From positions 124,001 to 188,000 of the forward strand of contig JACKAN010000003.1 of the NCBI GenBank assembly GCA_020635055.1: a stretch of 64,000 nt of DNA. Reading direction: 5' to 3'. The notes under the pieces were generated by a model. The model searched no databases and was not told where the DNA came from. It was given only the letters and a program-made list of their open reading frames with translations. This document shows, piece by piece, positions 35,559 through 43,748 of this stretch. Position 1 is the first letter of the stretch. Each line of letters opens with the position of its first letter. Source of the DNA: Pseudobdellovibrionaceae bacterium. Lineage in GTDB: Bacteria > Bdellovibrionota > Bdellovibrionia > Bdellovibrionales > UBA1609. The position numbers were made by a program, and so were the translations under genes.

Positions 35559-37655
35559 ATGATGCAAAAACTGTTTAAATACACCCTCAGTTTATTATTA
35601 ATATTTTACATTTCAGGGATCTTGTTATCTCCTCAGTCCTCTTTTGCTAAAGAGAGCCCAGAATTTTTGGCGCATCAAACACAATGGTTTAATCAAAGGT
35701 TTTCATCGGTCATTTTTGATGTTCGAGGCAGTCGTGGCGGGCATGGGGATGTAGCCGCGGGTTATTTAACTATAATGGATTTAATTTCTCGTTATAAATT
35801 TAATGGTGAAATAACAGTTCTTGTGGATTCCAAATCTCTTAGGATTTTAAACAAACTTTCAGAAGGAAATCAGACGTTTAAAAAGCGGGTGAATTTTGTA
35901 AGTATAGATTCTTTAGATCAAAACAGTTCTTTTGATATGTACATAGTTCTGGCCAGTCCCTCAGGCCGATTTCATTTTGGCTCTGATATTGATGAAGCTT
36001 CAAGTGGTGAAGTCAGTGGTGGCAATAGGAACAAAATTTATATGAAGAAAAATGCCGTACTCTTGGTTCACACAGTTTTAGGAAATACAGAGAATCCATA
36101 CTCAAAAAACCCATTTGCTGTCATTAGGTATCAAGGGGTAAATTACAATATGAGCCCTGCTGGCATTGCTCACTCCGAATCTGGTGTTTATAGTGATTAT
36201 GCTGCTTTAGAACTCAAAGCCAAATCTAAAGAAGAGATTATCGACGAAGTTCAGCAGCAATTACAGATAGTGCAAAATGAGTCTTCTCGTTATTTTATTC
36301 AATCACTATTTAAACAAATACAAGAACAAAAAATCGAATTTGGCTTAGCTTATGGACTTACTGCCACGACAACAGCACGTCAGTTTTTAAGTTACTTGGA
36401 GGGTTTAATGCTTAAACCCAGCAAAATACCTAAAGTCATCCTTACGCCATCAGCATTTAAAAGCGCACATATTACAGACCCGAAATTAGCGGCAAGAGTT
36501 AAGTTTTTAGATGAGGTTACAGATTTAACAAAGCCTTTAGATCCTAAATATGTTTATATCTATAATTCTCCAACGCTGCCACACAAGTTGTTTACTACAA
36601 TGTTGGCATATTCTATGTTTCACGGCTTGGTGCCAGTAGGGGCTGGAGATGGCTTTACCAGTGCTGCAATTAATTTAGGAGGCCCTTTTGTATTAACACA
36701 GGTGGAGTGGAATGCTAAAAATATAGCAAATTTAAAAAGTCGATTAAAACAAGTCATTCGTAAAAATTATACTGACAAAATTAAACTTACGTTTTTTGAA
36801 AACCTAATCGATACTGTGTATGAGCAAGTCGACCTCAGAGGGGCACAGTATTTAACCTTATTAAGGGCAGTTTTTGACGTAGTCAGTGAAGAAGTAAAAG
36901 AGTTAACTGGCTCCATTGTTAATTCAGCGGAGGCAGTGACTCAATGGCAGCAAGCAAAAGGTTTTACAAGTAGTGATCCCTCATCTATTTTGGATCCAGC
37001 GTTGATTCAAAGTTTAATGGATGGCGGCTCAAGAGAAACGCTCAAACGAGCTTCTCTCCTTATGGGTAAATATCAATTGTATATTGAAAATATTTTGTAC
37101 GGAGGTAAAAATAATACGGTTCCAAAAGATATAATGCATAACCTCACCGAAGAGTTTTATGCTTTCACTAAAGATTATAAAAGTATTTTAGATTTTATTT
37201 CTATTGATGATTCAGCAAAACCTAAAGATTTTAAAGGTAAAAAATATAACTCATTATATGGCAAACAAGCGGACTCAGAACCTTCTGCTGCAAACCTAAA
37301 GTTAAATTATCCAACACCAAAAAAAGATGAAGATTTTGATAATTATGGATTACCTAAACCGAATGATGATATCCTAAATTCTGAAGCATTTAAAGAACTT
37401 ATAGTTTTTAATAAAATTGGTTCGCAATTAGTAGAAAATGATAAAGTTGTAAGTGACTTTATAAACGAAAAAGGAATTATTTTTTTGGATGAAAAACAGA
37501 ATATCAAGAAAATTGAAAAAGAGCATGAGCCAGCTGATTATAATTATATGATTAATGCTCTTTCTAAATTACTGGGGAGAAAAGGTTTTGGCCAAACAAA
37601 AAATTCATTTGTGCAAAATAACAGTGCAAGTACATGTAATGAACTATTAAAATAA
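35559..37655 (+). CDS. Large secreted protein, GT-B-like features, unknown function
   Basis: 698 residues. Signal peptide with h-region LSLLLIFYISGILL and cleavage after SFA (about 29); no lipobox. Then IFDVRGSRGGHGDVAAGYL (near 52-70) and VPVGAGDGFTSAAINLGGPFVL (near 355): a Gly/His-rich loop after the first beta-strand and a donor-site-like GD-x(n)-E/N loop, as in GT-B glycosyltransferases. Family cannot be named, and an exported GT-B enzyme would be odd because nucleotide sugars are cytoplasmic. The C-terminal ~200 residues are helical and charged, ending with a single Cys near the end. Stand-alone gene, no Shine-Dalgarno before ATG 35559/35562. Confidence 0.5.
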   Translation: MMQKLFKYTLSLLLIFYISGILLSPQSSFAKESPEFLAHQTQWFNQRFSSVIFDVRGSRGGHGDVAAGYLTIMDLISRYKFNGEITVLVDSKSLRILNKLSEGNQTFKKRVNFVSIDSLDQNSSFDMYIVLASPSGRFHFGSDIDEASSGEVSGGNRNKIYMKKNAVLLVHTVLGNTENPYSKNPFAVIRYQGVNYNMSPAGIAHSESGVYSDYAALELKAKSKEEIIDEVQQQLQIVQNESSRYFIQSLFKQIQEQKIEFGLAYGLTATTTARQFLSYLEGLMLKPSKIPKVILTPSAFKSAHITDPKLAARVKFLDEVTDLTKPLDPKYVYIYNSPTLPHKLFTTMLAYSMFHGLVPVGAGDGFTSAAINLGGPFVLTQVEWNAKNIANLKSRLKQVIRKNYTDKIKLTFFENLIDTVYEQVDLRGAQYLTLLRAVFDVVSEEVKELTGSIVNSAEAVTQWQQAKGFTSSDPSSILDPALIQSLMDGGSRETLKRASLLMGKYQLYIENILYGGKNNTVPKDIMHNLTEEFYAFTKDYKSILDFISIDDSAKPKDFKGKKYNSLYGKQADSEPSAANLKLNYPTPKKDEDFDNYGLPKPNDDILNSEAFKELIVFNKIGSQLVENDKVVSDFINEKGIIFLDEKQNIKKIEKEHEPADYNYMINALSKLLGRKGFGQTKNSFVQNNSASTCNELLK

Positions 37656-38304
37656 AAAAAGATAATTAGATATTTGTCTTTAATATAAGTCCGTATTATT
37701 TGGAGTATTATAAAAGTTGATCATGTCCTCCAACCCAATAGCAGTTAGAGTTGTCACTTGGAATGTGAATGCTGCCTAGGGTATAAGTAATTCATTAGCT
37801 CGATAACTAACCCGAGCATCTCTTGCTGTTTTTATAATCTGTAATAATTTATTTTTGATCCTTGGACATTAACATCTAAATATTAAATATCTATAAAATA
37901 TAAATGACCACTAAAACTCAACTAATGTAAATGAAAATTAGGAGTGGATGGAATAGCGACCACGGAGAGACGATTAGAGTTATTTTGCGCTTTCTTAAAT
38001 TCTTATATTCTAAGTTCGTTAAAAAATTATTCTTCCCTTTTTTTATCCTTTGAGAAAAATTGGATATAAAAAGGGTTGTTCTAATTGTAAACTGTTTTTT
38101 GTATTTGAGACTTCTTGAACAGATTGAATAGTCACGTTAGAGTAGAAAGTTCATGAAATTCTTAACTTTTGTTCCAGATCGTGGGGCCTCGCCCCGTAGG
38201 CATCCAATAGAAGAAGAAATATTTTGCACAGATTCAGCTAACTGGTTTATTTTTTTAAGTTTTCTTTTTACCAAAATACTGTAAGCGCTTACAGGAGTGC
38301 GGCT
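37656..38304. other. Intergenic region with a remnant of an AP2-type gene
   Basis: 649 bp without a complete ORF. At about 37938-37992 the minus strand matches part of the AP2 gene at 38950 (reading NNSNRLSVVAIPSTP against KNSNRPSVVATQSTP), so a second, degraded copy lay here. Nothing else recognised. Confidence 0.5.
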
Positions 38305-38676
38305 TTACTTCGACAAAATAGCATTGCAACCATTTAGCGGTTGTACTTTATAGGAAAAGTCTCTGTTCCAGGGTTCACTAAGTCTGAAAGTGAACCCTTC
38401 ATCGCCACCTGCAGTTGTTGTAAGAAGTAAAGAGTCATTTGTTGTGTAATTGGAAAAATTTAGCGCAAATTCTGTCAAAAATCCTTGCCCTTTGTATTGT
38501 GCAATATTGCTGAGATCAATGATGGAGGCAGAGTCATTAATTCTTTTTATGTATTTTCCAAGTTCACTTACTTGATGAGGGACTGTTAAATCTATTTGAA
38601 AAGCTCGCATCTGGTTTCTTCGAGCTTTTTCATGAAGGCGATTAAATTCCGCATCATAAGTGTTGTATGTGAGCAA
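38305..38676 (-). pseudogene. Fragment of an unknown protein
   Basis: 123 residues from TTG 38676; the frame is closed 15 bases further up and there is no ribosome site. Reads MLTYNTYDAEFNRLHEKARRNQ then a beta-rich part ending NGCNAILSK. The start appears cut off, so a remnant of a longer (secreted?) protein is likely. No family recognised. Confidence 0.4.
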
Positions 38677-38782
38677 GAAGTGTTCCCGGCATTAGCACCT
38701 ATTACTCAAATTGATAAAATGGGGTTCATTGACTGTTTGTTTTACTTTGAAATACAAATTAGAGGGTTTTAAAGGCTAAATA

Positions 38783-38809
38783 ACCTATTTCAGTAACTTT
38801 GAAATAGGT
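38783..38809. terminator. 10-bp stem hairpin between the fragment and the AP2 gene
   Basis: ACCTATTTCA-GTAACTT-TGAAATAGGT, perfect stem with 7-nt loop. No T-run on either side, so it may be a terminator only in a Rho-assisted sense, or a regulatory site. It precedes a copy of the GCGCTGGAGTTGC motif (38852-38870). Confidence 0.4.
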
Positions 38810-38949
38810 AAGGGCATTCTGTATGATGTTAACAACAATTCTTGTAGGGAAATAGCGCTGGAGTTGCACTGGTAATGGACATACACCCTTTGTTAATTGA
38901 AGACTATAAATGAATAGTTTTGTTCAGTTTGGTTATTAAAAATAATTTA

Positions 38950-39483
38950 CTATTGATCTGAATTGCGTTGTGGGGTGCGTGCTTTTACTTGGTTTTGATA
39001 GGCCATTTCACCAAAATGTTCACGGGCGGCTTTGTTGTAGGCTAGGGCGGCGGAATCTTCGCCGGAATATAAGCCGATAAAGTTACATTTTCCATCAACG
39101 TAAATATCCACTCGCCATTTTTTGCGAGTACTATCCCAAAAGACACCTTTGTATTTTGAACTCGACTTCTGTTGTTTTCTTTTGGGCAGCATTTGCTGGC
39201 GCTCGGCCATAGTGCATACCACCAGATTGTCCCGTCGATAATCCAAATCACCTCTGCGTGGATAAACCATTTTTCCTTTTGGGGGATTCAAAAGAAATTT
39301 ACCCAAGGTGATTTGTCTTGGTCCCTTAGGAGTGGATTGAGTGGCGACCACGGAAGGGCGATTAGAGTTTTTTTTGCGCAAAACCCGCCAACTAAGGCTT
39401 TCCACCTTTTTAAGATCTTTGATATCGATCTTTATTTTTTCTCCTGTTTTTAGTTTATAAAAAGTCCAATTCTGAGTTTTCAT
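38950..39483 (-). CDS. AP2-domain DNA-binding protein, HNH-AP2 homing-endonuclease-like
   Basis: 177 residues from ATG 39483 (MKTQNWTFYKL); the longer frame upstream is AT-rich non-family sequence. Residues ~108-168 form an AP2 domain (KYKGVFWDSTRKKWRVDIYV... GLYSGEDSAALAYNKAA), and the middle (VYPRRGDLDYRRDNLVVCT) looks like an HNH region whose first catalytic His is missing. HNH-AP2 proteins are mostly selfish homing endonucleases or derived regulators; loss of the His suggests DNA binding without cutting. No upstream Shine-Dalgarno visible. Confidence 0.8.
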   Translation of the reverse strand: MKTQNWTFYKLKTGEKIKIDIKDLKKVESLSWRVLRKKNSNRPSVVATQSTPKGPRQITLGKFLLNPPKGKMVYPRRGDLDYRRDNLVVCTMAERQQMLPKRKQQKSSSKYKGVFWDSTRKKWRVDIYVDGKCNFIGLYSGEDSAALAYNKAAREHFGEMAYQNQVKARTPQRNSDQ

Positions 39484-39637
39484 AGCTAACTTATCGGCTA
39501 AGGACCAACATCCATAAAGCCATTTGTACCCTACGTATTGAATCGAAATTATTGTCACTAAATTATAGCAATACAAGACAAAAGTCAGATGTGGGTATTT
39601 CGCTACTGTATTAAATTGATTTAACAATTTACAAATA

Positions 39638-40069
39638 TTATAAACTAGTAACACTGCTTTGCGATTTGTTATCTGATAAACATTTAATCATAGCTGTTAA
39701 AGCTTTAATGTTTGCATGAATTTGCTTAACTTTAACATCTGGGTCGGGGATGCCAATAAAACCAAAATTGAGTATGTTTAATTCATCTACATTACAAACA
39801 TAAGTTTCTTGAATTTTGTTTATTGCTGTTTTGTAATCCAATAGCACCATTACATCTTCTTCCAAACCTTGAATGTCTGCATCAGAAGATAAAAATTTTA
39901 GCAGGCTTTCATCGGAAATAGACTCTTTAACTTGAGCAAATTGTCCTAATTCAACTAACTTTTTCTGAGCCTCAATGTTGCAGAGAGATGCTTTAGTTTC
40001 ATTAGCTTGTGCTGGATTATAAAAAGAGGCCAGTAGTAGTATATTTAGTAAAAAATTAAAATTTCTCAG
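39638..40069 (-). CDS. Small exported protein, apparently with a CTG start
   Basis: 143 residues. The frame is open from above 40069 and no ATG/GTG/TTG precedes the hydrophobic signal LRNFNFLLNILLLASFYNPAQA; CTG 40069 is preceded by AGGGAG at a usable distance. Cleavage after AQA gives a ~120-residue mature part with three Cys (SLCNIEAQ, YVCNVDEL, MIKCLSDN) and mostly helical. A mutated ATG (pseudogene) is the alternative. No family recognised. Confidence 0.5.
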   Translation of the reverse strand: MRNFNFLLNILLLASFYNPAQANETKASLCNIEAQKKLVELGQFAQVKESISDESLLKFLSSDADIQGLEEDVMVLLDYKTAINKIQETYVCNVDELNILNFGFIGIPDPDVKVKQIHANIKALTAMIKCLSDNKSQSSVTSL

Positions 40070-40405
40070 ATAAGCTCCCTGTACAACAGTTAAACAATGA
40101 CAAAAATGAGCATTGAAAGTTCAACTCAAAACCAATAAAACTCAATGCCTTAGTGTCAACACATAGATATGGAATTTTAGTGCCAATTAGATTTAGTTTT
40201 TGTTTAAATCTAGTTTGCATTGTAACAGTTAAGTCTATTAATTATTTGCAAATAAAATATTATTTAACTCTTGCTATAAAAAGTTGAAGAATTTGTTAAA
40301 TCAAAATAACTTTTATTAGTTTTATTAGTTTTATTAGTTTTATTAGTTTTATTAGTTTTATTAGTTTTATTAGTTTTATTAGTTTTATTTCAGAGGAGCT
40401 TTTTA
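40070..40405. promoter_or_regulatory. Regulatory region with a 9-bp tandem repeat before an OM protein
   Basis: A likely extended -10 (TGCTATAAA at 40272-40280) is followed by eight perfect TTTTATTAG units (40311-40382) plus a partial ninth, then AGAGGAGC and the GTG start at 40406. The repeat thus lies in the 5' leader, where unit changes would alter leader length by nine bases. Confidence 0.7.
40311..40382 (+). repeat. Nonanucleotide tandem repeat, 8 units of TTTTATTAG
   Basis: Eight perfect copies and a trailing TTTTATTT. Perfect short-unit repeats of this length are prone to slippage during replication. Confidence 0.95.
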
Positions 40406-41443
40406 GTGTTCAAACGTAGCATAATATTTCTTTTTTTGATATTTACACAGAGTGTTTGGGCACAAGAGCCACTTAGAAAAATAACTAATATTGAACTTCA
40501 AAGTCAGGACCCTCTAGATGAAAAATTACCCGATGGCTGGCATCCGAGTTTAAAAATTAAAGCCAATGTTAGCGTGGGTTCTTCCAAATCGGTAGTCGGG
40601 CAGACCGATGGCGATTCCAACACCATGGGTGGTAAGTTAGAAGCAGCACTCATATTTAAAGAACTACAAAATGAATGGCGACAATCTTTAAACTACTCTG
40701 GAGCCACCACCAAAACGGCTTCTTTGCCCCGTTATGTAAAAACATCCGACGAACTAAAATATTCGACTATATTTTTACGAAGCTTGAAGTCTTATCCAAT
40801 GATAGGTCCTTATGCCAGAGCCGAAGCGAGAACTAGTGTATTTAAAGGTGAAGACGTTCGTTCTGAAAATAAAACCTATGTCATTCAAGATACATCCACC
40901 AATTTAGGAATACATAATACCTATCGTCTTACCGACCCTTTTATTCCCTTAACTACTCAAGGCTCAGTTGGTTTTTTTGCTAAAATATTGGAAAGAAAGA
41001 AGACCCAGTTGGAAGTTCGCTTCGGACTGGGGGCTATTAATGTTAAAACTGACAAGCAATTGCGTTTAAAAGATGACAGCAAGACAGAAGACATAATTGA
41101 ATTATCAGTGATGAATGATTTGTCGCAAGTGGGTTTTGAATATGGGGTAATATTTAAAGGCAAGTGGAATGAGGCTTCGGAGTATAGCCTAACAGCCGAT
41201 TTTTTAACTCCCATGGGAACCGAAATTGCCGTCGGAAAAGAATGTTATGGCTGTAACAATTGGGGATTAACTAATATTGATTTTAAAGTGGATTTGTCGA
41301 CAAAAGTTTGTGAATGGATGAATATCACTTATGAATACAAAGCTCTTAGGCAACCCCAAGTTTTAGACGACTTTCAAATTCAACATGGTTTTGTACTCAC
41401 CTTCTTTTACGATATTATAAATAATAAGGGGCTAGATAATTAA
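40406..41443 (+). CDS. Outer-membrane protein with beta-barrel character (DUF3078/DUF481-like)
   Basis: 345 residues, GTG start after AGAGGAGC. Signal peptide cleaved after VWA (about 19). Mature part has many amphipathic strands (SLKIKANVSVG, WRQSLNYSGATTKT, KTQLEVRFGLGAIN, GFVLTFFYDII) and ends in an aromatic-rich strand. The pattern of a repeated plus-membrane-crossing strand with an AGATTKTAS-like loop is DUF481/DUF3078-like. CYGC near residue 273 may form a disulfide. It carries a 9-bp repeat in its leader, suggesting variable expression. Confidence 0.6.
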   Translation: MFKRSIIFLFLIFTQSVWAQEPLRKITNIELQSQDPLDEKLPDGWHPSLKIKANVSVGSSKSVVGQTDGDSNTMGGKLEAALIFKELQNEWRQSLNYSGATTKTASLPRYVKTSDELKYSTIFLRSLKSYPMIGPYARAEARTSVFKGEDVRSENKTYVIQDTSTNLGIHNTYRLTDPFIPLTTQGSVGFFAKILERKKTQLEVRFGLGAINVKTDKQLRLKDDSKTEDIIELSVMNDLSQVGFEYGVIFKGKWNEASEYSLTADFLTPMGTEIAVGKECYGCNNWGLTNIDFKVDLSTKVCEWMNITYEYKALRQPQVLDDFQIQHGFVLTFFYDIINNKGLDN

Positions 41444-41454
41444 ATTGCAGTGAA

Positions 41455-42507
41455 CTAAAAACTTAAGCCGATCTCAGCTAAGAGTTCTGAATTCCAAGCT
41501 AAACTTTGACCTTTGTAATCTAACTTTTGCCTATTGTAGCCTAGGCCATAAGTGAAGTAACCCCATTGGCTTAAAACCCCTAGACCCAATTCACTGGCAG
41601 CAAAATCAAAACTCAAAGAAGTTTGAGGGCTAAATTCAAAAATTCCGCCCAAACGAAAGCGGTCAGTGAAATTGCTAATGTCGTTTCTAGATGAATAGTG
41701 GATAGAAGTTCGTAGGTTATAATCAAAGATATAAAATGATGTCATAAGACCTAATTCCAAAGCTATATCATTTTCAGTGGAATCGCCTTTTTTATATATA
41801 GCAAGATCCGTGAGTGTAGCACTCAGTGTGGGAGTTGTTGCGACATCAAACTTATAGGATAATCCGGGTTCAAGATATACAGTTTGGTTTTTTTTGATTT
41901 CTAATATGTTGGGATCAGCAATGACATCTATAACTCTAAACTGCTGTCGAATGAATTCACTTGTTACATATCTTAAATTAGCCCCTAGGCTCAAGTTAGA
42001 ATCATACATAGAAATGGCACCAGCCCTTAGCATTAACTCACTGGTTGTCGACATTAGGGCAGTGATTTCTGGTAAAGTGGTATTTCTTATGTGAGTTACA
42101 ACATGTGATTTTATTGGGGTATAACTTAATCCCCACCAATCACTTTGAAACCATAAATTAGAAGTTGCCATCATAAGGTGAGGTTTTTTAGAGTTTTCAT
42201 CAATTTTATTAATCAAACCATATAGATCATCATTGGCTATTTGATATCTATAATCAGACAATTCTTTTACAGAGCTGTCAGCTATGATATTCAGGCGAAA
42301 TTGTTGTTTGTTTTCGTTGGCTAGAAATGCAGGGTTACAACTAAAGGCCAAGTAACTGCTCTGCATTGAATAGCATGTGCGACCAAGAATTTTTTCTTCA
42401 ATTGTGAATACAGCGCTGTCATAGCTGCTATTATAAAATCCATCAGAGAGTGCCATAGCCGAAATGGGGAGTAAAAGTGAATGGAGTATGAAAAATATTA
42501 TTCGCAT
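41455..42507 (-). CDS. Outer-membrane barrel protein, FadL/PorV-like layout
   Basis: 350 residues; signal peptide ending SAMA (about 19). The mature part begins with GRTCYSMQSSYLAFSCNPAFLA, a hairpin with two Cys as in PorV/FadL-type N-termini, followed by about a dozen amphipathic strands and a C-terminal SELLAEIGLSF with terminal Phe. It overlaps the upstream TPR lipoprotein by ten bases, so the two are one operon. Substrate not evident. Confidence 0.6.
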   Translation of the reverse strand: MRIIFFILHSLLLPISAMALSDGFYNSSYDSAVFTIEEKILGRTCYSMQSSYLAFSCNPAFLANENKQQFRLNIIADSSVKELSDYRYQIANDDLYGLINKIDENSKKPHLMMATSNLWFQSDWWGLSYTPIKSHVVTHIRNTTLPEITALMSTTSELMLRAGAISMYDSNLSLGANLRYVTSEFIRQQFRVIDVIADPNILEIKKNQTVYLEPGLSYKFDVATTPTLSATLTDLAIYKKGDSTENDIALELGLMTSFYIFDYNLRTSIHYSSRNDISNFTDRFRLGGIFEFSPQTSLSFDFAASELGLGVLSQWGYFTYGLGYNRQKLDYKGQSLAWNSELLAEIGLSF

Positions 42508-43382
42508 TGGCCACCCATTTCATTTACAAAACTTTTTAGGTCAAATGATTGATTAAAAATCAGAATGTCTATCTCGTTATTTATGTTTGCATAATACTGA
42601 TCACATTCTTTAATAGTATCTTTAATAATTTTTTTCTTTTTCTTGCTGGCAATGCCAAGAGAGAGATCACTGAGTATGCCTTTAATATCGTAAAACATAT
42701 CATTTATTTTTAGGGATAACTCGTAAACATTTGTTTTGCAATTTATAGATTCTTTAAGATTGTATTCGGAAGTCAAATTGTAATTGAATACAACTAATCG
42801 CAAAAGACCACGGTACAAAACAAGGCCCGTGGATAGGTTTGTGCTGGCCTCCAAAAGATCAATGGCATTTTGTAAGTCTAAGACTTGTGATTTTTTTTGT
42901 ATGCTAGGAATAGCAGCGAATGTACTTAAAAAATTATTTACATAAATTTTGAATGCATAAATTTTCTCTAAAATAAGAAGTGTTTTGTTTTGCCCTTCAT
43001 CAAGGGAAGGATTATTTTTACTTTTAAGATGATTTATGGTTTTTAAGGCCTTTTGCTCGTAGGAATTGGGTTTAACAGATGAAACATCTCCTATATTTTG
43101 GTTCATAGCTATAAGTTTTCGAAAGGAAAGGCCACTGCGACCGACATAGGCAGAAGATAAAAGAATACGAGCTTGTTGGTCATTTGAGTTTTTTTGTAGC
43201 ATAGAACCTAAAATAAGAATTGCTGAATTATAGTCTTTTTGGTCAATGAACTGTACAGCACGATCGTACTCTGATGGCGTTCTTTCCTCCCAAGTGTTGC
43301 CACAGGCACTTATAAATATGGAGAAAATCAAATATAGGGGTAAGTAAAATAGGGTTCGTGCATGGTCCCGAGTTCGTCCCAT
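42498..43382 (-). CDS. TPR lipoprotein of unknown function
   Basis: 294 residues from ATG 43382 (MGRTRDHARTLF); a longer frame from 43451 would place the signal peptide internally. Lipobox ISAC (about Cys27). A TPR-like pair follows (YDRAVQFIDQKDYNSAILILGSML, NDQQARILLSSAYVGR), then a long helical part with KKKKK near 240. It may be an outer-membrane-assembly or envelope scaffold partner of the barrel protein encoded immediately downstream. Confidence 0.6.
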   Translation of the reverse strand: MGRTRDHARTLFYLPLYLIFSIFISACGNTWEERTPSEYDRAVQFIDQKDYNSAILILGSMLQKNSNDQQARILLSSAYVGRSGLSFRKLIAMNQNIGDVSSVKPNSYEQKALKTINHLKSKNNPSLDEGQNKTLLILEKIYAFKIYVNNFLSTFAAIPSIQKKSQVLDLQNAIDLLEASTNLSTGLVLYRGLLRLVVFNYNLTSEYNLKESINCKTNVYELSLKINDMFYDIKGILSDLSLGIASKKKKKIIKDTIKECDQYYANINNEIDILIFNQSFDLKSFVNEMGGQCE

Positions 43383-43748
43383 CTCTTTCGTCCTTAGCAC
43401 TGAGCTTTTGTGGATTTTAAAATAGATCATTAGTGATAACTGTTTTAGCAATCCCAGTGCCAGGTCCTTGGCACAAATAGTTGCTAATCAGTCTATAAAG
43501 TACTGTAGTTTAATTAAGGCGGCGTAGTATTTTTTGACAATCAAGAATAATTTGCAAATCAATACGTGAGGAGTAAATAGATATTAGTCAGTAATATTAT
43601 TCATTTATATATTATTGAAAATGTGTAGAAAATTAAGATTTTAACTACTTTTAGTAAATTATTTGTGTCATTTTGGAGTATACCCATACGGACAAAAATG
43701 GTAGTTCTCAATTGTCAAAATCAAAGGAACTTATAAAGGATCTAATAA

